A DNA stretch of 64,000 bases from Atrichornis clamosus (lineage: Eukaryota; Chordata; Aves; Passeriformes; Menuridae), in the NCBI GenBank assembly GCA_013400975.1, contig WBMZ01010285.1, positions 186,001 through 250,000 of the forward strand, given 5' to 3'. Positions 9,863 through 23,225 of this stretch are shown here, one piece after another. How positions within the stretch are numbered: the stretch's first letter is position 1; every line of letters begins with the position of its first letter. A program made the position numbers and the translations under genes. The notes below the pieces were generated by a model, which ran no database searches, was not told the DNA's origin, and saw only the letters and a program-made list of their open reading frames with translations.

Positions 9863-12800
9863 TTCAACACACATTCTCTTCTACTGCTAAGATCGCAATC
9901 ATTTTGCCCATAGAAAACTGACTGGCCAAAGCAGTACTGAATTAAGAACAGCCCACACTGTGAACAGGCTTACACTTCAGTGGAAGGTACACTGTTCTTC
10001 CACTCAAATTCCAGTCCATATTTGAGCTGTAGGTTTGCACCTGATATGCTTCAAGCACCATATATATGACAAAGTGCTGTAGCCTAAAGGAAAATATTTG
10101 TAATTGTACTGTGTTACCTCCTACTACTGTTCTACTTTACAGGCACTTTCTTTAAGCAAAGGAGGGTGGTCAGAGACACAGAGGAAAAAGCCTAATCAAC
10201 TAATATAAAAATTAATTATTCTCCCAATGAAATTCATCACTTTTTTATCAATGGGAAAGAGACTGCATTTAAAATATATGTATTTTCTAAAAGCTGCGTC
10301 TGCAGTGTTCTCAGTTCAGCAGTTATTCACCCAGCAGCTTAAACCAAAGCTAAAGACAGAAAGCTAAGAACAGGACATCACCAACCTCACAGGAAAACAG
10401 GATTGGAAAACATTTTGAGGAAATGTTGGGGAAAAAAATAACACTTACTAAATAAAATGAAAACAGAAAGATCAAACATATACCACCATACAGTTCATCC
10501 TTTTCTAAGCCCAGTAGACATTCAAAAGAATTCTTTCATATTGAATTGGACAAAGCTGCAAGCAACTTCATCCTAGTTTGAAGTGGATTTAGAATAATTG
10601 CTGTCAGGAAAGTTGATAGTTGGAATGGCTCTAAGCACAAAACCACAAGTGTCCTGTAGTGACTGGAACAGGAAAAAGCTGAAAGACATCATATGACATT
10701 TCAGGTACCTACAGAGAACTACAGGAAAAATAGGTACAAATGCTTGTAATTAAAATACATTTACTAAAAAAAAAAAAAATCTAGGTCTGGAGTCATTAAC
10801 AGAATGCATTAATGAGAACATTTCTAATGTATTAAAACAAGACTTTCTAGTAATGCACTGAAGAAGACCAGAGAACAATAATCAAGGAACGATGAGAGAA
10901 AACACACATATACTCAGCATCATCTGAACGGTGATGATAAATAATGAAATAAAATTTTGCTAGCCAATCCTGCAAGATATGCTATCAAACTTACAGTTCT
11001 TCTACCTATGCTGGAATATTTTTAACCACTAGAAGAAACACTAATTAGAATTACTAATCTGGGCAAAATATAAGAAAAGAGAAAGCAGAAGACTCAACAT
11101 TTGAAAAGAAAAAAAATTGATCATCTAGTCTATTTTCCTAATTAGTATTTCATGTAATTCATGTAATGCACTTAAGTTCAGTCTGGAGCAAAGTAATTCT
11201 CATTGCCTGCCCTCCAAGATCATCAGATCTGTACATTTCTTTTTATTAGAATTCCCTTTTAAATATAAATTCCATGTGATATATTTCCCCTAGTACGTAG
11301 TAATACAGCAATGTGCTTCTATACAGTCTGGCTTTGATCTACAAGTTTGACGTGACTTCTTTAAATTAGAGTAGTATTTTAGAAAGAGGCATCATTTTTC
11401 CAGAGAATTCCAACAGATAGAAACTTTGGACCTCGTGATTAACAAGACCAAACTTCAGCTGTATTCAGATGAAATCCAATCATAGGTTTTCATATTCCAT
11501 CAAGAAGATGGAAAGGAAGAAGGACCACTAAAAACAACCCTCTGCACGTATGAAAGCCACCCCACCATCACTACCCATCTCCTTTGGTCACATTAGTGCC
11601 AAACAGCTACACCCCCAACACAAAATCCCAGCCAGACTGATCTCAGTTTACTAGAATTTTTCAGAGGACAACGTCTTTGGCAGCAGTCTGTCACAGCTCA
11701 TACAAATACTTTAATTTTCCAAAAGAAAAGGAAAACTAAAACATCTCTCTGGCAATTAGTAAACAGTTCAATATAAAATATTCATGTACCATCAAAGGCC
11801 TGATTATTCAGAATTCTTCATTATAAGTGCTTTGAAATTTGAAGTTCATTTTGCACTAAATGTGCTTTTTTCAGTTTAAACAAGCAGAATGAAAAGCCAG
11901 CAAGTGAAAAGTTTAATGAAACTGAACCAAAAAATTGTATTAAAATTTTTAAGTCCTCTATTTTAAGTGTATATCTCCCTCTTTAACGTAATCCTCAAAC
12001 ATTATAATTAGAAATTTTAGAACAAAGACCTTATGCTGAAACACAGGTTCTTCATCTTCCAAGGTTATTTCTTGGTGTCGCTTTTTTATAAATACTGTCA
12101 ATGCAAAACACTGTCAGTGCGTGGCAAAGGCTGCTGTTACAGCCTGGAACACTTCACCAGCGAATGCAAGCCCAGAACTGCCCAGCAGCTACAGTTTAAT
12201 AAAGCAAGGGTCATGCCCTGATGACCAAGGTTTCATTTGAAAAACAGTAAAACACATAAGCAAGAGTTTCTCAGAGTTTCAGGTTAAGGGGAAAGAAAAA
12301 AAGTTTTACTTGAAAAGCAAGTAAGTCTAAAGCACAAATAAAAACTAGAAAGCTGGCAACAGAGAAAGTTTTTGTAACAGAAGTACAGAATTAAAGCAAG
12401 AACATTCAGATTTACCTACATCTAAAAGAGCCTCCTCAGAACCATGAAAACTCTATCAAGTGATAATATGTTGAGTGTGCTTTAGCACTGCAATTTGTAT
12501 TTAATTACAGTTCCACAGTTATTCCTTATTTAAGCTACAATGCTCTGCAGGCAGAATGCATCTCAGAAGGTTTATTGCATACCAAGGGATGAATACCATG
12601 CTTCTTCAATCACCAGAAGGGCAGCAAAATACCCCATGCAGTCACTACTACATTACAGAAATGGCATTTTTAAATATTACTTTCATACGCTTTGACTTAA
12701 ATTCATGCATCACATGAAATCAGTGAAGAATTAATCAAAAGTTTAATTTGCATCTAGAGTCTAAGCCTGCAATAATAATTTAATATCACTGAAAAAGTAA

Positions 12801-15800
12801 TCAATTTCATAGGTGATAAACAAGGGGGCAAAGGGTAATACCATCATAAAAACGGAATAACTGCCATATTCAATCCTTGGGGATTCTTTAGATCCTGCTA
12901 TACTAGACACTTATGGGTTGTTTAATCAAGTAACTTCAGACAACAGCCATGTCTGTATGCCTCAGAAACAAATTAAGACCCATCAGTGTGCACATGTATC
13001 AAAACTTTCCCCACTTCACTGATCTGTGTCTTAGGCATTTGTTAAGCCTTGAAGCAGAAGGTTTTGTGTCTCTTCCAATGAAAACTCTTGGCACTTTTGT
13101 CGTAATTGACATTATTGTTAATACTTCCTATTCAATGAAGTCTGTTGTTTGTTAGTGAGGTCAACATGATCCACACAGCAGCACACGTAAGGTATGGAAG
13201 ATAAACAGTGTTCACACAAAGACACTCAACTGATGATTTGCCCCAAAATTAAAACAACTGTTAAAAATGATGCAAAGCTCCAAGTTCAGAAAAATCTCAA
13301 ATGACATTTTTCAATTCTGCAAGACTCCAATTTCTTCCAAATAATAAAAAACACTAACAAACTGAATTTAACACAAAAACACCGCTCTGAAGCCGAACTT
13401 AGGAAGAGAAATGCATCTTCAGTAATACAGACAAAAACAGACAGATAAAACCAAGAAAAATTAGGGAAAGCTTAAGGTCTCCTAACAACACAGGAGAAAT
13501 ATTCCCTGTTCCTTCATCACCTTTCCCTCACAAGTCCACATCAGTCCTTTCTGCTCTAAACCAAACCCCATTTCAAAGCAAACTATTCTATCTTTAGGCT
13601 GTCATCAGCCAAGCTGTGCTTTGCTACAAAGAGCACTGTGTTGAAAAAAAAAATTGCAGTCAAAATACCAGGTCTTGTGAATTTTTCTTAGAAAGGAGAT
13701 CAAACTCACAAGGTCTTAACAAAGTCACATCACCAAATAAAACCTAAAACAGGTAAAAGAAACAACTAGTTCATGAGACTTTCCTGATGTGTGCCAAGTT
13801 GTATGGAAAAACCAGAAAGTTTTGGTTGTCTCTATTATCTGTCGTAACTAAAAACAAATGGTGCCAAAGTACCACAGATGCCACAACGAAGCTGTTTGTG
13901 TGCAGGCAGTGAGGATCTGGTCATGTTGATACCTCTACCCACCTGCATGTAGGAGACCTCCTAGCATTCCTAGAGAAGACGCCATCATGCCGAACATTCA
14001 GGCTGCATGGATGGCCTTGGGCAGCTCTAATCCTTCTATCAACCATATGGCTGAGGAGCTGTAACATGAGGTCTAAATGAAAGGTAAATGGGAAATATTT
14101 ATTATTCTTTCACACTTAAAGTTATTTTTTTTAAACTGAAGCCTTTGTAAGATTTGCCTGCTAAGCCTCAAAAACCTCACCACTCTACAAAACTGCTGAC
14201 CCACTGTGGAACAAGTTCAAATATGTCCAGCCACTCATGTAAAGACATCCTTTTTATTGTCACGTTTTGGATACTGGCTTTCCTCACATGTGTGTAAGCA
14301 CATGTTCTTCTGAATTAGCTTAGACAAAAAGGTAGGCCCACTTGCAAGAGTGAAGGAGCCTAAGCGGTGCTGACTTTTTCATATTTCAAATGCAAATTAT
14401 TTATTCAACTGTACAAAGCCAAGTCATTAAAAAAACCCCCTACAAAACACATTCCCACATCTAACCCTTTTCTAAGTACAGAATCGAGCAACTACATTAA
14501 AATGCTACCTAAAAATGTTATTTTCTCGGGCTCAGACAAGTAAAACAAGGTATATATGAGGTCATTTGCATAATAAATATAAAACCAGTATTAAATAGCA
14601 ATAGTTTCTTCTAAAATGGCTTACAACTCCACTTCTTCTGATTCAATGAACATCATACAAATACATGCAAATCGTTATGAAGTCCTAAAAACTTTACCCA
14701 TCAGAATAGTCTCCAGGATTTTGACAAACTATAAAGACAATATTTACAAAGCAATAATAATGCACACAGAAACTATGCTTATCTATATTTTCTAAGTTTT
14801 TATATTACAATAGGACCTAAAACTTAGGTCAATTAAGACAGTATATATTTAAATGCTTACTATAAACAACAAAATCAACATCATGTCCAAAATTTTGGAA
14901 AGAAAACAGAAATTATCATTATGTGGAAGAGATAAATAACCTGGCTGCAGTACTCTAATACACACTTTCAGTAAAGACTAGAGAGGAAGAGACAGGAATA
15001 TCCCAAGCTATCACAGTCTATCTGCAGAGATTATAGAGCCATTGTTTTATAAGCAAATAAACTGCATTTCCAAAACAGTAAAACAATTACACAAACTTTA
15101 TCAAAGTTATTAAATGACAGCACAGTGAGTTAGTTAAGCTTCATTACATTATGAATCTTCAGTATTTTTTCCCTGCTGCTTTTCCTCTCACCAAAACCAA
15201 ACTGAGAAATGTGTGGATATGAATGAATAGTTCAGTTCTCACATGTATTATCTGAGGACCAAATATTCAAGAGAGCCTGCAATTTGCTGGGACAACTGCA
15301 GGAAATGTTTATTCAGCCATGCATATTCAAATTGCTGCTTTTTTTATAAACACTGATGGAAGTGTTGATGCTTCCAAGACTTTTACACAAAAAAATACAA
15401 GCTGACAGCAGTAGCAAAAATACCATAGGTATGGCTGGCATTAGAAACACAGATGTGAATTTGATTTTTCAAGATGATCCTTCGTTAAGAGCCAATTTCA
15501 GTTTCACAATGCAGCAGGGAATATCAGACCTCATACCAATTTCAGGGGACAAGCTCTGTAATGTAGTTAAACAACATTTGCCTTCTGTAATCATGATGCT
15601 CTGCGCTTTTAAGATGTACACTAATTAAACTAGAAAAGGTCACACAACTGAAAATGTTCACGATTTGGGCAAGACTCAATAACAAAATCTTTCCTATCAC
15701 TAATCTTTTATCCACCATAACTGTCACTTTGACAAAGTGTCTTTGTCAGCCCACTCATGATCACACACAAGAAGCTTCAGCCTTTATCCTCTGGAAGAGT

Positions 15801-16027
15801 TCATGAGCTTTGTCTTCCAAACCTCAGTGAGACAGAGCCACAAAAGAGAGGAAGAGGAAGCAAAATCCAGCATTCCTCAGGACTACTCTGTCATCTGTTC
15901 AGGAAACAACTCATATGCAGTTTTAAAACTTCAGATTTAACATAAGGATTTCAGTATTGAAATTCCAGAATAAAAATATGTCTATATCTATACAGATAGG
16001 AAAAGGAAGAAACAGAAAAAAACACCT

Positions 16028-16120
16028 AGGTTCTAATCCCAATCTTTGAAGATTAGCTGCAGTGTGAGCTGCAGTTCTTATGTCTGTTTCCTCATGCATT
16101 ATCTGATAATATTGTTATTC
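16028..16120 (+). repeat. MIR-like ancient SINE fragment, sense
   Basis: The order GGTTCTAATCCCAATCTTTG, TTAGCTGCAGTGTGAGCT, TGTTTCCTCATGCATTATCTG, GATAATATTGTTATTC follows the core of the MIR/CORE-SINE consensus. That core has a tRNA-like B-box remnant, then ACTAGCTGTGTGACC, then CAGTTTCCTCATCTGTAAAATG, then GATAATAATAG. It is diverged and gapped, as expected for a copy older than the bird lineage. The comparison to the consensus is from memory. Confidence 0.6.
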
Positions 16121-19100
16121 TTCCAACTTTTGAAAACTTAAGGTCCTCTATAGAAGTCTACTCCTTCCTCATGCCATATAATGCCTTGAAAAAAATGGGA
16201 CCAGAAAGTATTTATTATGTCTTCAGACTCTGACAACAGTCAGCGAAAAGGCCCTTAGAACATCTCTGCATTTATGGATAACTGATGAGAAATTGATCTG
16301 TGTTTAGTTTAACTACGAATTTGAAAGGATGTTGAGGCTGAGCCCTATGCGCTGAAGTCTTTCCTGAATCTGAATAATCCTCCAGGCATAACCTAGCAAC
16401 CTGCTCCCTCTCTGAATCTCTTCTCCTCCAACTTTTCTTATTACATGGAAAACTTTTCTCCCCCAACAGTCTGCTTTCTCTCAGGTATTTAATGGGTGAT
16501 TTAAAAGAAATAAAGGGATGAGGAGAGAAAGGTTCCTACCCCTCACATCACAGTGACTGCACAGTATCAGGAGGAAAGCCTGCATTGCAGCACAATTCTA
16601 TCAAACCTTTGGGCCTTTCAAAGGCAGTAATGCCTTCCTGTTGCTGGAGGAGGTGAAAAAAAAATAAAAATCACACAACCTAACCAGTCTGAGAACAGTG
16701 GGCTTAAGAGTAAGTGTTCATTCAGCAAAGACGCTGACAGAGCAGGTGAAAATAAAATGCTTTCATAACCTTTCACAATCTATTTCGGGATCAAGTTCTC
16801 AGCTTCATATGATTTTCTGCCACTTTGAACTACACCTTAATGTAGCTACCTCTTCAAACAGTATTCAATAAAGCAGACACAAAGAAAAACTACAGAAAGT
16901 ATCAGAAAAAGACCTCACAACTACATGTGAACCAAAGTACATGTGTTGTTGCCATTTAACCCAGACTTAGGAAGTTTTTTCCATGGAAACAAACTTAAAC
17001 AACTCTTAACCTGCTCCACAACATAAAAAGGAAACCACCACAATCTACCACCTTTAGTAAGGAAACCACATCTACAAGTGGAGGAACTAACAGACATAGA
17101 TCAGTATACACCAGAAATCTCCAATAAAATCACTTCCAAGACAGCCATGAAATTGTTCTTTTTCAACAAAACCCAAGAATCAGACTACAGCTATATTCAT
17201 TTCCCTTCTCATATACAGGATTTGAGGATATATTCCTCTTTTGTCCTAATCCTCATCTTTTCCTTTTTCTATTAGGACACTACAGATTACAAAGGCTAAA
17301 AAGGAAGCATGTCTGAGCCAAAAGAATTTTCAGTCTAAAGAAAACTGGTACAAAATGAACTTCAGAACTGCAAGTTAAGAGGAAGTTGGGCAAATTCAGT
17401 CTTCAGAAAATAGAGCATAAGCTTTTCTGTTGGAAAGCTTCTCCATAGTAACTAAAACTGCAATCTGAGCATTGACTCCCTGTCAAAAATACCCTCAACA
17501 TAAAAACAAAGTACAAAAGCCTCCCAAAAGCAGAGATTTCAGTGACCCAAAAAAGAGGACAAGAGGAGGATCCTCTAAGCATTTACAACTTCACTGCCGC
17601 TGATCTATTTTATTAGTAAGGGAATGACAGAGAAAAATATTACAAAAGATTAAACAGCTATTTAGCACATCCCAAGTAACATAATTATGGCAACTAGTAA
17701 ATTGGTGGTAGTGCTTCTCCAGCAAGAGGTAGGATCAATGCAGCTGACTCTCAGCATTACAATTAGGGACCAGAGAACTGTCCATCCCTTAAAACTGCTA
17801 AGCTTTAAAAATTGATCTGAATTTTTTTCATTTTTTTCTGCCTTAACTCTTAGTTTTTAAAGTATTTTCATTTCAATCAGAACAACTCAGCTGTTTCAGG
17901 AAGGAAGAGAAGGAAAAATATCTTATTTAGCCCACGTTAAAAAAACAGACTTCATAAGAAAAGTTCAAAGACTGATGCTTCCAAGAAAGGGTCTGGGGTA
18001 GTTTTGAATAAAGAAAATACCTTCTGTGACCCTCAGGATAATTTCTAAATACACCTAACATATATTTCAAAATATACAGATTGCTCATATTCTTTAAAAT
18101 GCAGCCAGAGTTTTGCAGTTGAGGTCCCAAAAGGGTCTGATCTGACTGAACATTCCTTCTTTCCCATCCCACAAGGAAGAACCACTGATGAGACATACAC
18201 CACCACAGAGTGGCAAAGTAGTTCAGGAAGCAGTCATTGTCACAGCTATGGCTGCCTCCTGAAATCATCAGGACAGGGTAACATTGGAACTTAAAATTTT
18301 GCAAATATACCTGGTTTCACCTAGTTGCAAATACACCTGCTTTTAAAGAAGAGGGGACTGTTTCTAACACTGGAGACCAAAATTCCAGTTGAACAATATT
18401 TCAAAGATTTATGCGTGCCCATAGTCTCAAGCACTTTATCAGGGCGAGACACTTTAGTGCATCTCTATCAAGAGTAATCACATTGTGCTTCGCAGCTTTT
18501 CTTAGGATTCACAGCATGTAAGAAACACTACACACATGCCAGTCACCAGGCCACCACAGGAATAAAAGGCATAGGCACTGCCATTAACCCTGGCACATCC
18601 TGTGGAACTCCACACAGTAACAAGGAGAGTAGGGAGAGGAAGCTTACTGCACCTCCAACCTTCCTTTGCCTCCCTTCTACAGGGAGTCAATGAAAAAAGA
18701 TGTTACTGTCATTTTCCCCATCATAAAACCCACAAAGCACTAGCATAGTAAATGACAGGGACAAATGGACTATGGACAAGGACACTCCATAAAGTCGGCA
18801 CTGTGAAAGGCTCGTGGGGTTTTTTTGCTTAATACTTTGTACATTATAGCAACATTCCCTAATGACATACAGCTGAAATTCCAACATTTCCAATATCATG
18901 GCTTATTAAATTAACACAGGTTAAGATGACAAATTAAGATTTTCCTATGGAATTAAAGACAAATATTCAGAATTGCAAGTGAAAAAAAATTAACATCTGT
19001 CACTGAAAAAGGATGGTTTAAGCCAATGTTGCATCATAATGCCAACTATACTTAAAATAAAAAGAATAATACCGATTCATTAATATCACCAGAAGATAAA

Positions 19101-19203
19101 TTAGATGCTCATAAATTAGGTATCTCCTGAACAATCAGAAATTCGCATCCAAAACATTGGGGGATAATAAGAAGAGAAGATCTTCCCATTTATTATGAAA
19201 TTG
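16121..19203. other. Unique sequence, no gene seen
   Basis: This is AT-rich DNA with no recognisable exon, transposon or long tandem repeat. A 125-codon minus-strand frame at 17927-18304 has no signature and I treat it as chance. Confidence 0.6.
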
Positions 19204-19290
19204 AAAAAAAACAAACAAACAAAAAAAACCCCCAACCAACCAACCAACCAAAAAAAACCCACAACAAACAAACCCCACACCACAAACCAC
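19204..19290 (+). repeat. A/C-only low-complexity tract with CAAA and CCAA units
   Basis: The plus strand consists almost wholly of A and C, including (CAAA)n at the left and four CCAA units in the middle. It is a simple-sequence tract of mixed period. Confidence 0.85.
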
Positions 19291-22200
19291 TGTATTTTTC
19301 CCCAAGATCATTGAATGCAATCTTGAAACAACTGTCCAACCTTCAAAGAATATCTCTACCCTAGGTGAAACCAGGACAGAAACTTTCCTAAAAATTTTTT
19401 TCTTTAAGTAATTTTTCAACTTATTTCATTTCAAAACTTACTAATTGAAAACACTAGAAGAGCCAAGAAAGAAATGTGATGCAGCATAAAATAATGCAAA
19501 ATCAATTATATTGCATATAATTGTCAACACATCCATTTTCTGAACAATAATCTTCCCCATATCAAGAAACTACAAGATAAAATCTTGATGAATTTTCCTT
19601 ATAAATCCATGATCTTTTCCTGCTCTATAGAATTTGTAATAAATTATCCTCAGCTTCAAAATATTTCATTCTTGTGAGACTGGTTTCAGTTTCAGGATTG
19701 CAACTGTGTGGCAACCGCTTCTCTTTCTGTTGTTTTCCATTTCTAAACGCAGGCTTTGATCCCCTCGGTCTTGCTGGTAGAGCAGTCGCCTCACACACAG
19801 AGTCTCTCTTTGAAGCCTTCCAACAGTGCCAAAAAAGAAGCAGGCTATGGCAGCAGGCTCAGTATTCTCTGGTTATGCAACAGATTAGATCATTATCAAC
19901 AAGACTGGATGCCTCCAGCAGAGAACAGAAATGGTGAATTTGAGAGCAAGTTTTTCTTCACTTTTTGAATTAAGGATGGCTGCTTGGACAGTTTGAAAGG
20001 AGGAAGAAGTTACTTGCAATTAAGCACTGGTCATATCAGAGAAGATTACACCTCAGTGAAAAGCTCTGTAATAAGTATTCCTGTCACGTTTATCATTCAG
20101 TTCTGTTCCTTCCTTGGCAGTAAAGTTTTCCCATTCATTGTGTAATGCGAAAGAAATATTTGGCTCAAACTAATGCCAATAATTTAAGAAGTCTGATTTA
20201 GCCACATGGATTTCATTCCCCATAGATGAATGACCATGTGCCAACAGGATGCAGAAGAGTCTGGATTCTCACATACCTGCAGAAATAATCTGTGCATTTT
20301 ACCTACAATATATTCATTTGCCCACAGTCTGTACATGGGGATATCCTACACATCTGCCACATTTCTGTCTTCTCTAGCTGCTCCAACAACTTTTAAATCA
20401 CCAATTAAAGATGCTTCAGTTCAGAATTTCACTGCAGTTAATGGATAAAGTACCTACTGATTGGTCATGGAGTGAAGTTACAAATTTTCAGTCCTCATAT
20501 ACAGCAGAAAAATACTTTACTTTCTTAAGGGAATGCCTTGTTTAGCTTCATCTTACAGATAATTTAGGGAAGAAGTGCTACACTGCATGAAACAAATCCC
20601 TCAAGTTCTGACAATTAATGTATAGTGAGAAGGAGAGATTATATAATATCGAACAGATTAAACTATTTATTGTTTGTATGTAAGAATTCAGTCATTGAGG
20701 CTCACAAATGTACACAAATAAAACCAAAAGGCTTTGAGAATCTTCACTAAAAGTTTTTACAGCTTCTACAAAAGATATTAGGAGTATTTAGATATTGGAT
20801 ATAAAAAAAGATTAAGTACAAAGCAGTTTAATATAGAAAAAATATATGGTTGCTCTTAATAAGAGAGAATATTCTTATAGTGCTGCAAATATGTTCATTT
20901 TAGATTATTATAAATTTGTAAACTTAGAAAGCACTACAGAAGTTGAGCTTTGCTTTTCAAGTTTCCATAAAATTAGCACTGACAATGTTGTGCATCTGGT
21001 TACATTACAAGACGAATGTAAAAATAAAAATAACATCACCCAGTAAAAGAAGGATTATTAAGAATGGCAGAAGTTACATGATCAGTGTAAATTGTGTACA
21101 AATGCATAGTATCATTAGATTGTCAGTAGCTTAAAGAAAATCTAGACATCCAAAGCTCTGTGTTTGGGGCTTTGTTTGCAGGAGATATCTTCCAGACATG
21201 AGATTACTTTTTTTTTTAAATATAATTTATACATCTGGAAAATATTAAGTCAAAAAAATTATGAGCATAATAATGAGCTCTTAGTACTCACTTGTTACTG
21301 TCCTTGTTTGATATTAACACTGAAGAAACAGAAAGCCACGTTGCACTGTCTCTCTTAACCAAGCGTACAATATTTTATTGTATGACATGACTCTTTAGAA
21401 GCCCAGACCTAAATAAAATCAGGTGTTTAGCTGGACTGCCTTCATCTCTATCTTTATCCCCATAGTCAATAATAATTAAAAACTATATATGAAAAAGAAC
21501 TAACTGGCATATCCCCCAAATCATGCCAGAAGAAAAATCACTGATGAGTCAAGCCAGTCCGTAAGTGGGACACAGAGTATGATTCATAAGTCATTGCTTC
21601 GGCTTTAATTCTTGAGAGAGAAAAAGCTCCATCAATAACATAAGACAGAAATTAAAACTCTCATTACAAAGACATAACATTAAGTTCACTGTGCCTTTTC
21701 ATTCTGAATATTTCTTATGTACGTTCACCGCGAGGGTTTGAAGCCAGGACCAGTAACCTTCAGCAGCTCCTGCAGGCAGTGCAATCTTGCAGAGGACAGT
21801 GAGCGTGTCGGGCTGCATTCCTGAGCTGTCTCCTACACAGCTGTGGGGCACAAGCTCTAGTGTCCACCACTGGGGCAACAGGAACGGGACCTTTCTGACT
21901 GAAACCACAACAAAAGACTAATTATGGCACAACTCGGTCATTGCCAGCATCAAATTTATAAAAGCAGATGAGATTCAGTAAAGCTGCTTAATTTACCCTT
22001 CTTTTTTTCAAATGCAATATTTCAGTAAACTGGACTACAACACTAAAAAAAGGAGATGAGTCCAATGAGAGGATGGCAGAGGAACCAAGAGGTGCAAGAA
22101 GGATCACCACTACTACTTTCAGACAACAGATCAGATACTAAGCACTGTGTCAAAAATGACCTCTGGGCCACAGCTTTCCAAGCAAATTGGGTTTTCAAGG

Positions 22201-23064
22201 GCATTCCCTCTCCTCTGCACTGCCTATTTATCTCATGTCTTCCATTTCAACCCACATCCAAAACCAGAGGCTCTGTGAAGTAATTACATTTTAGGTCCAA
22301 AGAACATTTATCACAAGAATATTTTAATATTTAAAGTATAGTAGAAAAAGTACCAAAGTGTAAACCTATAAAGAAAAAAAAAATTCAGGGAGCCTTTTTC
22401 ATTAAGGAGCTAATAAAATAGTAAAAGGATGTAAAAAAACCCTCTTTCAACCCCTTATGACCTTGCTGTTCACTCACATCCTTCAAGAGGACCACTGAAA
22501 GAAATATAAAGAAATATAAATATTCATTTTCCCACATGTTCGTCAAAGTCCAAATGACAGCTCTGACACAGGAAACAGACTGGCAAAATATTTTATTTAT
22601 CTTTAACGCCAGCTATGAAAAATGTGAAAAAAAAAAAGAAAATTAAAAAGCCATGCTGCTGCTGTAGGACACTTCAGAATTTAGTCATACATCATACCTT
22701 TACTGCAGAAAACATGCAACAAGATTAAGTTTCTAAAATGTAGCTGGATTTAAATGTATGCTGCTTCCCCTATACTCTCAGCTAGCAGGCATTGAAAGAA
22801 AGATTATCAAAGACACTGTGATGTGAAGACAGAATAAGTGAGCACGACCTTGAGTTTTCCGTTTGTATTTCATGGCATTTCTTCTTTAATATTTCTAAAT
22901 CATCAAAACAGTAAGTTTTGATGGACACTGCTGAATACACATACTTTTGAATAGGGTGATGAAAATTACTTGAATGAATGTTTTTTGGCTTATGTGCTCA
23001 TTTGCATTTCCCTCAGGAGTGATATATTAGCAATGTCACTGCTATGAACAAGTAGGCGACATAT
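19291..23064. other. Unique sequence, no gene seen
   Basis: The stretch holds two overlapping plus-strand frames at 19674-19968, one of them following an acceptor-like TTTCTAAACGCAG, but no donor or family match is visible. A minus-strand segment near 21293-21320 has a strong acceptor (CTTTCTGTTTCTTCAG) and donor (AACAA|GTGAGT) only 28 bases apart, a typical pseudo-exon. No mobile element was recognised. Confidence 0.55.
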
Positions 23065-23225
23065 CAATAACTACCATTTATTAATAAACACTTCACTCAT
23101 TCCATGAGGTTAATCTTCATATGCACCCATGAGGCGGGAAATTATAGTCACTATTTCCCATGGGGAAGCTAAAGTCATGTCTGGACTGTCCTAGTCCATG
23201 CAGTGATTCAGGTGTCAAAGCCATA
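23065..23225 (-). repeat. MIR-like ancient SINE, antisense, including its 3' end
   Basis: Read on the minus strand it contains TTTAGCTTCCCCATGGGAAAT, GACTATAATTTCCCGCCTCATGGG, GATTAACCTCATGGAATGAG and a terminal TTAATAAATGGTAGTTATTG. These correspond in order to the MIR landmarks around CAGTTTCCTCATCTG, GATAATAATAGTACC, ACCTCATAGGG, GATTAAATGAG and the end CTCAATAAATGTTGGTTATT. The copy is full enough at the 3' end to be a fairly secure call despite its divergence. Confidence 0.65.

Larger units (their letters stand above)
6304..16027. other. Unique AT-rich sequence, no gene seen
   Basis: I see no confident exon or young transposon in this stretch of about 9.7 kb. It holds the hairpin at 8525-8551, the (CCTT)n tract at 9833-9862, an A14 run near 10765, and two pseudo-exons with good splice motifs on the minus strand at 8163-8211 (closed in all frames) and 8272-8299. 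About 7670-8010 is a more balanced, CpG-containing patch that could be conserved non-coding DNA. A 21-codon minus-strand frame with a donor-like end lies at 13935-13997. Confidence 0.55.

Noticed and set aside
19755..19800. tRNA-like words (GGTAGAGCAGTCGCC)
   Set aside because: The D-stem does not pair, and no anticodon arm or T-loop follows at the right spacing.
19674..19968. Two overlapping plus-strand frames after an acceptor-like TTTCTAAACGCAG
   Set aside because: No donor follows in a suitable place, the two frames compete, and neither peptide is recognisable.
20535..20580. MIR-like TTCATCTTACAGATAATTTAGGG
   Set aside because: One partial word match without the neighbouring blocks is not enough.
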